A DNA stretch of 64,000 bases from Pedobacter petrophilus (GCF_009674725.1 NZ_WKKH01000007.1:62001-126000); one strand, 5' to 3'. Shown: positions 55,681-64,000, counted from the stretch's first letter. Notes: a model not told the origin generated them from the sequence alone. A program made the numbers and translations.

Positions 55681-57459
55681 ATGAAAAAACAATATATATG
55701 GGCGGTACTGGCTTGTCTATCTTTGGCAGCTTGCAAAAAGTTAGATCAGAAACCTGAATCTACAGCCACAAGACAAGCTGTTTTTGGTACCGAAAACGGA
55801 TTAAAGCTTTACACTAATTCCTTTTATGGAATGGACTTTTTGCCAAAAAACTCAACCAGCATGGATGCCATGTCAGATTATCTGGCCGTGCGCTCCGTTC
55901 AGGATTTTATTCGTGAGGGTGGTTATGGCGCTAGCAACAGTTCTGGCTGGAGTTGGGAAGATTTGCGTAACATTAATTACTTTATTCAAAATTGCAATGA
56001 TCCTGCCGTACCCGCTTCGGTACGCAATAATTATTTGGGCATAGCCCGCTATTTCCGGGCTTATTTTTATATGGAGAAGGTAAAGCGGTTCGGAGATGTA
56101 CCCTGGATTGGAAAAGCACAGGATATTGATGATCCAACTTTAAATGCTGGTCGTGATAGTAGGGCATTGGTTATGGATTCTGTCCTGGCTGATATCAACT
56201 TTGCCTGTGCTAATATTCAGTCCACTAATGATGCCAGTAGAACCACAATTACCAAGTGGGTAGCCCATGCTTATAAATCCAGGATTTGCTTATTTGAAGG
56301 CACCTTTAGAAAATATCATACTGAATTAAATCTGGGTGGTACAGCAAACAGATGGCTGGAAGAGGCGGCATCTGCTGCAGATGCGGTGATTAAACAAGGT
56401 GGTTATTCCCTTAATACTGCAGGAGGACCAGGCGTTTCGTACAGGCAGGTTTTTACCAGTAATGCACCGGTCGCTGGTGAAGTTTTGCAAGCCGCAGTTG
56501 CCGATATTAATCTTGGAGTTTTGAACGAGGCAAACTGGTGGTGGACAAGTGGAACCTATGGCGCAAAGGCCAGTTTTACGCGTACCTTCATTAATACCTA
56601 TTTAAAATTAGATGGAACGCCATTTACCAATGATCCTGTATACAGAACGATGGTATTCAAAGACGAGGTTAAAAATAGGGATTTGAGACTGAAACAAACC
56701 ATTCGTCTGGGTGATTATAAACGTATCAGTGGTGGTCAACAAGTTCCTGCGCCTCCGGTTTTCTCTTATACTTTTACAGGTTATCAACCAATTAAATGGA
56801 CGTTGGATGATGTTTATTTTGATGCAGGAGCTTTAAATACCAACTCAATTGCCTTATTCCGATATGCTGAGGTTTTATTAAACTATGCTGAAGCTAAGGC
56901 TGAGCTGGGTACGTTAACAGATGCAGATTGGGCATTGTCAGTAGGTGCTTTAAGGTCTAGAGCTGGTATTACCGGAGGCCTGAGTTTAAAACCAACTGTT
57001 GCTGATCCTTATTTGACCACAAATTATTTTCCTGGAATAAGTGATGCTGCCTTATTAGAGATCAGAAGAGAGCGTGGTATTGAGTTAAGCCTGGAAGGAC
57101 TTCGTTTTGCTGATTTGCTAAGATGGAAACGTGGTACGCTAATGGAGCAAGAGTGGAATGGTTTTTATGTTCCGGCATTGAATACGCCCATGGACTTAAA
57201 CGAGGATGGTATTCTGGACGTTGCTTTTTATCAGGGAACAAGGCCAAATCCTGGCGCTGCTGGTGTAACATATGTTGATGTTTCGGCGACAGTTGGTAAT
57301 AATATAAACTCACAATTACTGAAAAATGGCAGTTCTGGTGAGTTAACCTGGATGAAGGAAATTCCAAGAAAATGGAATGAAAGAAATTATTATTATCCTA
57401 TTCCATTAAATGATCTTCAGCGTAATCCTAATCTTAAACAGAATCCTGGCTGGGAATAA
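55681..57459 (+). CDS. SusD/RagB-family lipoprotein (third locus)
   Basis: 592 residues. Lipoprotein signal MKKQYIWAVLACLSLAAC (Cys18) then KKLDQKPESTATRQAVFG. SusD landmarks: YLGIARYFRAYFYMEKVKRF, SIALFRYAEVLLNYAEAKAE, LLEIRRERGIELSLEGLRFA and the end YYPIPLNDLQRNPNLKQNPG. It partners the SusC upstream. Its TAA overlaps an ATG by one base (TAATG), the possible alternative start of the next gene, so the three genes form one operon. Size is in the upper normal range. Confidence 0.95.
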   Translation: MKKQYIWAVLACLSLAACKKLDQKPESTATRQAVFGTENGLKLYTNSFYGMDFLPKNSTSMDAMSDYLAVRSVQDFIREGGYGASNSSGWSWEDLRNINYFIQNCNDPAVPASVRNNYLGIARYFRAYFYMEKVKRFGDVPWIGKAQDIDDPTLNAGRDSRALVMDSVLADINFACANIQSTNDASRTTITKWVAHAYKSRICLFEGTFRKYHTELNLGGTANRWLEEAASAADAVIKQGGYSLNTAGGPGVSYRQVFTSNAPVAGEVLQAAVADINLGVLNEANWWWTSGTYGAKASFTRTFINTYLKLDGTPFTNDPVYRTMVFKDEVKNRDLRLKQTIRLGDYKRISGGQQVPAPPVFSYTFTGYQPIKWTLDDVYFDAGALNTNSIALFRYAEVLLNYAEAKAELGTLTDADWALSVGALRSRAGITGGLSLKPTVADPYLTTNYFPGISDAALLEIRRERGIELSLEGLRFADLLRWKRGTLMEQEWNGFYVPALNTPMDLNEDGILDVAFYQGTRPNPGAAGVTYVDVSATVGNNINSQLLKNGSSGELTWMKEIPRKWNERNYYYPIPLNDLQRNPNLKQNPGWE

Positions 57460-57482
57460 TGTCAAATTCAAATAATATAAAT

Positions 57483-58322
57483 ATGAAACTAAGAAAATAT
57501 TTTGTTCTGGCGATGTTGTTTTTAGCAGCAATTGGAGCAAATGCACAAAAGATTACCATCGGAACTTTCAATATACGCTATGCTAATGCAAACGATACAG
57601 GTAACATGTGGGTAGATCGTGCGCCGATTGTATCCAGTCTTATTCGTTTTCATGAATTTGATGTTTTGGGCTTGCAGGAAGCTTTGAAGAATCAGCTGGT
57701 TGATATTAGTGCAGCATTACCTGAATATGCATGCTATGGTAAAGGCCGGGATGATGGAAAGGATGGAGGTGAACATTCAGCCATTCTTTATAAGAAAGAT
57801 CGTTTCAAACTTATAAAAAGCGGCGATTTTTGGTTATCTGAAACACCGGATAAACCGGGCAAAGGCTGGGATGCAACCTGCTGTAACCGGATTTGCTCAT
57901 GGGTTTATTTAGCGGACATCAAGACGAAAAAGCAGTTTTATACCTTTAATGTTCACTACGATCATCAGGGTAAAGTTGCCCGCCATGAAAGTAGTATATT
58001 AATGCTGAAAAAAATCAAGGAAATTGCCGGTTCCTCTCCGGTACTTTTAACGGGTGATCTTAATGGTAACCGTGAAAGTGAATGGTACCAGACCCTTGCC
58101 GCCTCTGGTCAGATAACTGATGCATTTACAAGAGTCAAATTTCCTTATGCCAACAATTCTTCCGCAAATGCCTTTAAAACTCCAAGAGGGAAGGCGGTGA
58201 TTGATCATGTTTTTACTTCTAAACAGTTCTTGCCAACCAGATGGGGAATTTTAACCGATACTTATTTTGGTAAATATCCGTCAGATCATTTCCCTGTTTT
58301 GGTTGATGTAGAGCTAAATTAA
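57483..58322 (+). CDS. Secreted endonuclease/exonuclease/phosphatase-family (EEP) hydrolase
   Basis: 279 residues from the ATG at 57483, chosen because it begins a good signal peptide (MKLRKYFVLAMLFLAAIGANAQ); an ATG at 57459 overlapping the SusD stop would add eight residues. EEP motifs: TIGTFNIRYAN (Asn near 30), LGLQEAL (metal Glu), NVHYDHQG (Asp-His), LTGDLNGN (Asp/Asn pair) and the terminal SDHFPVLVDV (catalytic Asp-His). The family cleaves phosphodiester or phosphomonoester bonds in nucleic acids, sphingolipids or inositol phosphates. Export and the SusCD context suggest an extracellular or periplasmic phosphate-bearing substrate, for example a phosphorylated glycan or lipid head group (inference). 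Confidence 0.9.
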   Translation: MKLRKYFVLAMLFLAAIGANAQKITIGTFNIRYANANDTGNMWVDRAPIVSSLIRFHEFDVLGLQEALKNQLVDISAALPEYACYGKGRDDGKDGGEHSAILYKKDRFKLIKSGDFWLSETPDKPGKGWDATCCNRICSWVYLADIKTKKQFYTFNVHYDHQGKVARHESSILMLKKIKEIAGSSPVLLTGDLNGNRESEWYQTLAASGQITDAFTRVKFPYANNSSANAFKTPRGKAVIDHVFTSKQFLPTRWGILTDTYFGKYPSDHFPVLVDVELN

Positions 58323-58353
58323 TAGATTTGACGAAGTACATATGGAGATATTA

Positions 58354-58384
58354 AGGGTTTCTTGAGGAAAGATCAAGGAACCCT
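58354..58384 (+). terminator. Stem-loop after the EEP gene
   Basis: AGGGTTTCTTGA (58354-58365) pairs with TCAAGGAACCCT (58373-58384), 12 bp with one G-T pair and a 7-nt loop, 32 nt after the stop. A T-tract is lacking (CATCTTGT follows), so termination strength is uncertain. Confidence 0.5.
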
Positions 58385-58619
58385 CATCTTGTACCGTATC
58401 ATAATTAACGTTCGTTTTAAGCTTCCTTGCTTTGCTAATCAGTTAAATACGCATTATTCCTAAGATATATATACACTAAGCTGTTTGATGAGTTTATCTA
58501 TCTGTGTACATTCAATTGGATAGTGTCTATTATTTACCAACAATTTTGCCTATAACATATCCTTCTTTTTGAGACATTTATTTTGCGCTTTGCCGTACAC
58601 CTCCATTGATATAAAGTGA

Positions 58620-58658
58620 TTTGATCAATTTAGAGACTGATATAGTTTTGTATATTTG
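58620..58658 (+). promoter_or_regulatory. Consensus Bacteroidota promoter for the AraC / monooxygenase pair
   Basis: TTTG (58620-58623), 19-nt spacer, TAGTTTTG (58643-58650): both boxes and the spacing fit the TTTG / TAnnTTTG consensus exactly. A second -7-like box TATATTTG follows immediately at 58651-58658. Transcription would start near 58657-58665, about 40 nt before the ATG at 58702. Confidence 0.6.
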
Positions 58659-58701
58659 AGCTAAATGGGTCATTTATGCACTGTTATTTTACAATAGTAA
58701 A

Positions 58702-59451
58702 ATGAAAGAGATGTTAAATTTTCAACTGATTGAACCTGATCAAGCTCTTATTGATTTTGTATACTGTTTTTCTTCTTTGCAAAATTTCTCAATTCAACAG
58801 GAGGCCGTAATCATTCCTAATGGAAGAATTGATTTGATTTTTTCCAAAACGGAAGGCAATCTACTCCGTATTGCACTACTGGGTTTAGAAACTAAACCAA
58901 AGTACACGAGCCAGGAAGTTACAAACATGTATTCAGTAAGCTTTAATCCACTTGCTGTTGAATATCTCCTGGGGCAGTCTGTGGCAGAAATAATCAATAA
59001 AGGGAAATTATTGCCGGATAATTTCTGGGATTTTAACATTGAAGACTTAAATAACTTCAAAAGTTTTTGCGAAAAAATGTCAGCGAAAATTTATTCCCTT
59101 TTACCGCAAGAAATTGATGAACGCAAGAAAAAGTTATTCCAGTTGATTTTTTCTTCAAATGGTGAAATTTCAATCCAGGAACTTTCCGGGAAAGTGTTTT
59201 GGAGCCAGCGGCAAATCAATCGTTATTTTAATCAGCAATTTGGCCTGTCAGTAAAAGCATATTGCAAAATACTCCGTTTTCAAGCCTCGCTTCCTCATAT
59301 TAAAAAAGGGAAGCTAAATCCACAGCTTAATTTTACAGATCAGTCTCATTTTATAAAAGAAATTAAACAATTTTCCGGCGTTTCACCAAAGGAGTTATAC
59401 CGAAACAAAAACGACCGTTTTTTACAATTTTTGGTTTATGAAGAGAAGTAA
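58702..59451 (+). CDS. AraC-family transcriptional regulator (short)
   Basis: 249 residues. The N-terminal about 130 residues (IIPNGRIDLIFSKTEGNLLR, TNMYSVSFNPLAVEYLLG) match the DUF6597-type sensor part seen before small AraC HTH domains. The C-terminal HTH (about 150-240) has ISIQELSGKVFWSQRQINRY and FTDQSHFIKEIKQFSGVSPKELYR. It sits 23 nt before the chosen start of the FAD monooxygenase gene behind a consensus promoter, so it probably regulates that gene in cis. Confidence 0.9.
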   Translation: MKEMLNFQLIEPDQALIDFVYCFSSLQNFSIQQEAVIIPNGRIDLIFSKTEGNLLRIALLGLETKPKYTSQEVTNMYSVSFNPLAVEYLLGQSVAEIINKGKLLPDNFWDFNIEDLNNFKSFCEKMSAKIYSLLPQEIDERKKKLFQLIFSSNGEISIQELSGKVFWSQRQINRYFNQQFGLSVKAYCKILRFQASLPHIKKGKLNPQLNFTDQSHFIKEIKQFSGVSPKELYRNKNDRFLQFLVYEEK

Positions 59452-59474
59452 TTTTGCTTCATAAAATTAAAAGA

Positions 59475-60644
59475 ATGTTGTTGAAAAATAAAAAAATAGC
59501 CATTGTAGGTGGTGGTCCGGGTGGATTAATCCTGGCAAGACTCTTACAACTCAAAAACCTGAATGTGAAAGTGTATGAGCGGGATGTAGATAAAAACGCA
59601 AGGGTACAAGGATCACCTCTCGATTTGCACGAAAATGCTGGATTGGCAGCCTTAAAAAGGGCAGGTCTGTTGGACGATTTCAAAAAAAATTATATGCCTG
59701 GCGCCGACAAAACTACGATTACCAATGAAAGGGCGGAGGTAATTTTTAGCGATCATGAAAATAATGAAATTCAATATTTTGAGAATGAACAATTCCGGCC
59801 AGAAATAGATAGGGGAGCATTAAGGAAAATATTATTGGACTCATTGCAGTCAGCTAGTATAGTCTGGGATAGTCACTTTCTATCAATGGAGAAACAAGGA
59901 GAGGGGTGGCTATTACATTTTAAAGGTGGAAAAAGTAGCTATGCAGACCTCGTGATAGGAGCAGATGGAGCCAATTCAAAGATCAGGCCTTACCTCACCG
60001 ACATTAAAACATTTTATTCGGGTATTACCATGCTTGAAGGTAATGTACATGAAGCTGAAAAATATGTGCCGCAAATTTCTGCAATACTTCGTGGTGGAAA
60101 AATAATGGCTTTTGGAAATGAAAAAAATATTTTGATGGGACAAAAAGCAAATGGAGAGGTTGGGTTTTATGCAAGTTTCAAAGCAGAAGAAAACTGGGCA
60201 GCGAAAAGTGGTTTAGATTTTTCTAATCCCACACAAATGCTAAGTTGGTTTAAAACAGCATATGCAGAGTGGAGTGATGCCTGGCATGAGTTGTTCGAAA
60301 ATGCGGCTACACCCTTTATTCCACGGCCTGTAAATTGTATGCCTTTAAACCAGGCTTGGAACGCCCTCCCTAACCTGACCATTATTGGTGATGCAGCCCA
60401 CGTAATGCCACCATTTGCCGGGGAGGGTGTAAATATGGCAATGTTAGATGCGTTGGAACTGAGCGAATGTTTAGCTAATAACCAACATCAATCTATTAAA
60501 GAGGCGATTTCGTTTTATGAAAGAAATATGCAGCACCGGGCTGCTCTGGCAGCAAAAGAATCGCTGGAAAATGGCGAAAAAATGCACAATCAAAATGCAT
60601 TAAATACAATGATCGAGTTTTTTAGTGGAAACAAAAGTGAATAG
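59475..60644 (+). CDS. TetX-like FAD-dependent monooxygenase
   Basis: 389 residues from the ATG at 59475, preferred over a TTG at 59454. FAD-binding landmarks: IAIVGGGPGGLILARLL (about 8-24, GxGxxG), the conserved Arg/Glu region RPEIDRGALRKILLDSL, the DG motif DLVIGADGANSKIR and the GD motif IIGDAAHVMPPFAGEGVN. The segments SPLDLHENAGLAALKRAGLL and VKVYERD, and the overall length, closely follow the TetX group, which hydroxylates tetracyclines; most chromosomal relatives act on other aromatic or polyketide compounds. It is preceded by an AraC regulator, a usual arrangement for inducible detoxification. Whether it inactivates tetracycline cannot be told from sequence alone. Confidence 0.88.
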   Translation: MLLKNKKIAIVGGGPGGLILARLLQLKNLNVKVYERDVDKNARVQGSPLDLHENAGLAALKRAGLLDDFKKNYMPGADKTTITNERAEVIFSDHENNEIQYFENEQFRPEIDRGALRKILLDSLQSASIVWDSHFLSMEKQGEGWLLHFKGGKSSYADLVIGADGANSKIRPYLTDIKTFYSGITMLEGNVHEAEKYVPQISAILRGGKIMAFGNEKNILMGQKANGEVGFYASFKAEENWAAKSGLDFSNPTQMLSWFKTAYAEWSDAWHELFENAATPFIPRPVNCMPLNQAWNALPNLTIIGDAAHVMPPFAGEGVNMAMLDALELSECLANNQHQSIKEAISFYERNMQHRAALAAKESLENGEKMHNQNALNTMIEFFSGNKSE

Positions 60645-60859
60645 CAGCAATGGTTATTAAAATGACCCGGCAGAGTTTATTCAATTAATTTTATAGGATT
60701 ATTTTTAGATTTGATTATTAAATGGAACTATACTAATCATACCTATCCAACCAAATATGGAAAATCTGCGGATTTCCAGAGCCGGTTTTTATCTGGTGAG
60801 ATTCGTGCCGCATATGCCAAAGCTCATATAGAAGAACCTCTTTTTTGAAATCAACTATA

Positions 60860-60886
60860 GGGCAGGTGATCGCACCTGCCCTTTTT
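60860..60886 (+). terminator. Intrinsic terminator between convergent genes
   Basis: GGGCAGGTG (60860-60868) pairs with CACCTGCCC (60873-60881) around ATCG, followed by TTTTT (60882-60886). It lies 216 nt after the monooxygenase stop and 20 nt from the end of the minus-strand propeller gene, so it serves the plus strand and perhaps both. Confidence 0.85.
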
Positions 60887-60905
60887 GTAGTGTTAGTTAA
60901 ATTGT

Positions 60906-61877
60906 TTATGGTTTTACAGGTTTATAGATTACCCTCTGAATCGCGAATTTTTTCACAGGTACTGCGTTGCTGTCAAGTAGTTGGTTGAACTGGGCATTCA
61001 TTACCCATATATCCTTTCCATTCATTGTTGCGGTGGAAGGGTAGGTGAAGCGGTCATTTGACAGCGTTGATGCGGATACTTTTGCACTTTTCCAGTTATC
61101 CGAAGAACTTAGCTGATAAATTTTATCACTGCCACCGTTAACCACCATATTCAGCGTGTTGTTATCCGTTAGCAGCAAGCCGTCTGCGCCAAGGAAAAAT
61201 TGGTCGGTTTCGATTTTGCTGATATTTTTCGTTTTTAAATCAATTTTATAAAGTTGCCCTTTGGCACTGATGTCAACTATTAAATACCCCGCTGGATGGT
61301 ACACTATTCCATTAAGACCTACGCCCTCAGTTTTAAATAAATCATCTTTTACAAAAACACTTGCTTTTCCGTCATTCCCAACTTTGTAAATGGCCCCTGC
61401 AAAGCTATCGGTCACGTATGCATTTTGCTGCGGGTCGAAAGCGAGATCATTTGGGAAGTGTTTTCCCGGAAGTAAGCCCGATAGATCAACATCAGAAAGT
61501 TTTTTTCCATTTGACAGATCAACACTAATGAGCCTTGCCATCTTTGTTCTGGTGGCCGGATTGGTATACTTACTGTAATTTGCATCGCCTACACAGGCAA
61601 AAAGCCTTTTTCCGTCAGGATGGATTTTAAGCCCGTAAGTTGATTTGAATGTGCTGTCTGCGTGAAGAATGCTATAGCTCCCTTGCGGACTGACCTTACC
61701 GATACTACCCAGCCTTGCCGAAGAAACATAGTAAAGATCTTGTATCTTGTCATAAACGATCCCTTCCGGATAGGCCTCGGCGGCCTCGAATTCTATTCTT
61801 GGTGTAGGTTCCGGTTTCATGGCTGCAATGCCGGCTATACCGATAATCCCGAGCGCTAAATAACTTATCTTTTTCAT
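60906..61877 (-). CDS. Secreted SMP-30/gluconolactonase-like beta-propeller protein
   Basis: 323 residues from the ATG at 61877 (MKKISYLALGIIGIAGIAAM), chosen because it gives a signal peptide and 1-nt spacing to the upstream gene; an ATG at 61922 would overlap that gene by 44 nt. Repeated propeller strands: AYPEGIVYDKIQDLYYVSSA, YGLKIHPDGKRLFACVGD, FPNDLAFDPQQNAYVTDSFAG, GVGLNGIVYHPAGYLIVD and GADGLLLTDNNTLNMVVNGG. The FPNDLAFD and N/D-rich turns suit the metal-binding centre of SMP-30-type lactonases. Substrate unknown. The protein follows the sorbosone-dehydrogenase-like gene in a tight pair, so a shared sugar or lactone pathway is possible. Confidence 0.8.
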   Translation of the reverse strand: MKKISYLALGIIGIAGIAAMKPEPTPRIEFEAAEAYPEGIVYDKIQDLYYVSSARLGSIGKVSPQGSYSILHADSTFKSTYGLKIHPDGKRLFACVGDANYSKYTNPATRTKMARLISVDLSNGKKLSDVDLSGLLPGKHFPNDLAFDPQQNAYVTDSFAGAIYKVGNDGKASVFVKDDLFKTEGVGLNGIVYHPAGYLIVDISAKGQLYKIDLKTKNISKIETDQFFLGADGLLLTDNNTLNMVVNGGSDKIYQLSSSDNWKSAKVSASTLSNDRFTYPSTATMNGKDIWVMNAQFNQLLDSNAVPVKKFAIQRVIYKPVKP

Positions 61878-61878
61878 C

Positions 61879-63075
61879 TTAGTTTGTTTTTTTAACTGCA
61901 TAAATATTTCCTGAAGCATCATCTGATATATAAATAATACCTTGTTTTGTTACCGTAATCCCGGCAGGCCTTCCAAATCGGGAATCGCCCTGTAGAAAAC
62001 CAGTAAGAAAATCTTCAGCCTTTACGGCCATACCGTTTTCAAAATGAATGCGCTGAACTTTGAAACCAACCGGTTTATCCGCATTCCAGGAACCATGCCA
62101 GGCAACAAGGCCGTCTCCCGACCAGTCTGCGGGAATGTTACTTGCGCCGCGAAAAAAAGTAAAGCCAATAGGGGCCATGTGAGCCGTTAGTTCCAGAACT
62201 GAAGGCTGGGTATTTTTGACCACTTCTTCCTTAGTGTTTCCAGCCGGATCTTCACGGCTCTTATCTATTTCCCGCTTTCCGTAAGCATAGGGAAATCCAT
62301 AATCTGCGCCCATTGTAATGTGGTTAACTTCTTCGGGCGGCCACTCATTTCCCTTTGCATCTCCTCCATTATCTATGCCCCAAAGCTCCCTGGTTTGTGG
62401 GTGCCAGTCGAAGCCTATCGTATTTCTAAGGCCACTGGCATATATTTTTCTGCTCCAGTTATTTGGATCAACCTGCAAAATAACAGCGGTTTCCTTGTCA
62501 CTTTCCTTACAATCGTTGCATAAAGATCCTACGCTAATGTAAAGCATCCCGTCAGGCCCAAAATCCATGGTACGGTTGGGGTGCTGACCGCCATCAGGAA
62601 GGTCTTTGATCAGTGTCTCTTTTCCGTAAATATTAAGTGTTCCATCTGGTTTAACCGGATAACGACGTACTTCATTGCTATTGCAGAGGTACATCCAGTT
62701 GTCTTTCATAGTGATTCCGTGCACGCCTTTAAATTCTGCAACTACAGTTACCAGGTTTTCGAATTTCCCATCCTTGTTTTTATCTTCCAGCAGCAAAACG
62801 TCACCACCGTCTCTGCGGGTAACGTAAACATTGCCAGCTGCACTGGTATAAAGCATTCTGGGTTTCCCAAGCCCTGATGCGGCGAGACTTACCTGCCAGC
62901 CGGGAGGGGTTTTAAGTAAGCTAACCATCTCCGGCTTAAATTCCATTATCTGGGCATATTTTGTTACCGATACCGATCGCGTAACTTCTTTTGGTGGAAG
63001 TCCACGTTGCGCCTGCGCCTGCCCGGCGGAGGCCATAAGTGCAATCAAGGCAAATTGTAAAGTTCTATATTTCAT
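61879..63075 (-). CDS. Secreted sorbosone/glucose dehydrogenase-like beta-propeller protein
   Basis: 398 residues with a Sec signal ending near GQAQAQ. Propeller blades of the GSDH family: KPRMLYTSAAGNVYVTRRDG, VHGITMKDNWMYLCNSNEV, HPNRTMDFGPDGMLYISVGS with a SLCNDC Cys pair, ASGLRNTIGFDWHPQTRELW and EVNHITMGADYGFPYAYG. In characterised relatives a PQQ cofactor is held by His/Arg residues of these segments; the HPNRTMDF and GLRNTIGFDWHP motifs are the expected places. It oxidises sugars or aldoses in the periplasm if active (family knowledge). It is transcribed with the SMP-30-like gene (1-nt gap). Confidence 0.85.
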   Translation of the reverse strand: MKYRTLQFALIALMASAGQAQAQRGLPPKEVTRSVSVTKYAQIMEFKPEMVSLLKTPPGWQVSLAASGLGKPRMLYTSAAGNVYVTRRDGGDVLLLEDKNKDGKFENLVTVVAEFKGVHGITMKDNWMYLCNSNEVRRYPVKPDGTLNIYGKETLIKDLPDGGQHPNRTMDFGPDGMLYISVGSLCNDCKESDKETAVILQVDPNNWSRKIYASGLRNTIGFDWHPQTRELWGIDNGGDAKGNEWPPEEVNHITMGADYGFPYAYGKREIDKSREDPAGNTKEEVVKNTQPSVLELTAHMAPIGFTFFRGASNIPADWSGDGLVAWHGSWNADKPVGFKVQRIHFENGMAVKAEDFLTGFLQGDSRFGRPAGITVTKQGIIYISDDASGNIYAVKKTN

Positions 63076-63470
63076 ATCCGTTTTTTTAACTTGAACATTC
63101 CTTTCCAGTTTTAAGTTTTGAAAAGATGATCAGATCTATAGTGCCGTTTGATTAATCATTTGGAATCATCAGGATTCGCAATAAAATTATCAGCAAGGGA
63201 TGGCCGCGAAATAACACGGCAGTCATCTCCATATAGGGAAAGGCCGTGGGTTTAGAAGAAAACCAGCGTACGATTACAAAGCCTGAAATGGAAAGCCGTT
63301 GCGGGATTGGCAATACCAAAGACATAAAATGTGAACAATATCAGACCACATTTTATGCTTTGATGAATTACAAGAGTTATAGTCCTTTATAACTGGGTTA
63401 AATTACGCTGCTATTGTTCTCTGTGAATCCGTAATTGTTGTTTGCACCTCCAAGATGGGGCCGCATTGCT
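63076..63470. other. 395-bp gap between the propeller operon and the NmrA-like gene
   Basis: No gene visible. An 11-bp perfect inverted repeat, CATAAAATGTG (63323-63333) and CACATTTTATG (63347-63357), could terminate transcripts of the minus-strand NmrA-like gene ending at 63471, though it lacks a clear T-tract. A smaller AGTTATA / TATAACT pair follows near 63372-63395. Confidence 0.45.
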
Positions 63471-64000
63471 TTATGCATAAACACGGTCAATAAACTGCTT
63501 AACTGTGAGTGGTTTTCTTCCTAAGAATTTTTCCAAAGTATCCTCCTCCACATCCATTTCGCCTTGTGACAGCGCTACGGCCCACATGGTGAACATTCCA
63601 ATATACAAATCCGGTATCCCCAAGCCTTTTAAAGTTGATTTGAATACCTCGACCGACGGGGATTGATAAGAAACATCCTTCCCGGTTGCAGTAGATAATG
63701 CAGTAGTGATGTCACCAAAAGAAACGGAACTGATATTGGTTAGCTGGTAAACCTTGTTTTCATGGCCCGCTGTGGTTAACACATAGGATGCGGCTTCTGC
63801 CAGTTCCTCACGCAGCACATAGCTGGCTTTTCCATCTTTGGCCGGGAAGAAAATAACGCCTTTTTCTGCTACCTTATCGCCGGCAAATATTGGAATCATT
63901 TCCAGGTAAATTCCATTTTGAAGGATGGTATAGTCAATTCCGCTGCTTTTCAAATAATCCTCTGACTGCACATGCGATTCTTGAAATGCAGCAATGGCGG
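63471..64000 (-). CDS. NmrA-like NAD(P)-binding oxidoreductase, 5' end cut by window
   Basis: The frame stays open to the window edge (upstream residues AIAAFQESHVQSEDYLKSSG), so only about 175 C-terminal residues are present and the Rossmann GxxGxxG is outside. Seen: SGIDYTILQNGIYLEMIP, the family's TILRNG-like strand; ASYVLREELAEAASYVLTT; and KVYQLTNISSVSFGDITTAL, as in NmrA/QOR2-type NAD(P)H:quinone reductases and SDR atypical members. It ends FLGRKPLTVKQFIDRVYA. It stands apart from the propeller genes by 395 nt. Substrate not known. Confidence 0.85.
   Translation of the reverse strand, partial: AIAAFQESHVQSEDYLKSSGIDYTILQNGIYLEMIPIFAGDKVAEKGVIFFPAKDGKASYVLREELAEAASYVLTTAGHENKVYQLTNISSVSFGDITTALSTATGKDVSYQSPSVEVFKSTLKGLGIPDLYIGMFTMWAVALSQGEMDVEEDTLEKFLGRKPLTVKQFIDRVYA

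Larger units (their letters stand above)
58323..58701. other. 379-bp gap with terminator-like hairpin and a consensus promoter
   Basis: After the EEP gene a 12-bp stem-loop (58354-58384) is followed by about 230 AT-rich bases without a frame, then the consensus promoter at 58620-58650. Both are listed. Confidence 0.6.

Noticed and set aside
58651..58658. TATATTTG as the main -7 box for the AraC gene
   Set aside because: The spacing to TTTG at 58620 would be 27 nt; the adjacent TAGTTTTG at 19 nt is the better fit.
61877..61922. Upstream start of the SMP-30-like gene at 61922
   Set aside because: It would overlap the upstream gene by 44 nt and bury the signal peptide; the ATG at 61877 gives a normal signal and 1-nt spacing.

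Overview
The window looks like about 64 kb of chromosome from a Bacteroidota bacterium, most likely family Sphingobacteriaceae (Pedobacter-like). The reasons are five SusD-type and SusC-type outer-membrane gene sets or parts of sets, two ECF sigma / FecR / STN-SusC regulatory cascades, lipoprotein signals ending in Cys-Lys-Lys, moderate to low GC, and matches to the Bacteroidota promoter consensus (TTTG, about 19 nt, TAnnTTTG). I saw no tRNA, rRNA, CRISPR array or intact insertion sequence.

Layout. (1) Positions 1-8672: the 3' part of an alpha-mannan utilisation locus, with SusD (cut by the window edge), a SusE-like lipoprotein, three divergent GH76 endo-alpha-1,6-mannanase-type enzymes and one GH92 exo-alpha-mannosidase, closed by a strong hairpin. 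(2) 9292-16562: ECF sigma factor, FecR anti-sigma factor, STN-containing SusC and SusD, closed by a perfect 15-bp terminator stem. (3) 16680-36250: signalling and exopolysaccharide. It holds a 1445-residue hybrid histidine kinase, a priming sugar transferase with a receiver-like N-terminus translationally coupled to a CheY-like regulator, a second hybrid kinase, then flippase, polymerase, chain-length protein, TolC-like protein and five further glycosyltransferases. The main export/assembly operon runs leftward from 36250 and contains an unlisted 31-residue membrane microprotein gene at 30671-30766.

(4) 36776-49534: a second ECF sigma / FecR / STN-SusC / SusD set that continues without a strand switch into a GldA-like ABC ATPase, a GldF-GldG fusion permease and an M16 zinc protease, ending in a 14-bp terminator. 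This is the most unusual assembly in the window. I infer a surface-regulated peptide uptake, processing or detoxification system. (5) 49897-51720: divergent AraC regulator and SAM methyltransferase. (6) 52344-58322: a third SusC/SusD pair (no STN domain) with a secreted endonuclease/exonuclease/phosphatase-family enzyme. (7) 58702-60644: AraC-type regulator and a TetX-like FAD monooxygenase behind a consensus promoter. (8) 60906-64000: two secreted beta-propeller proteins and a truncated NmrA-like oxidoreductase.

Several gaps hold decayed material, best seen as a frameshifted reading frame at 51970-52201. Family assignments are by eye from motifs and architecture, without database searches.
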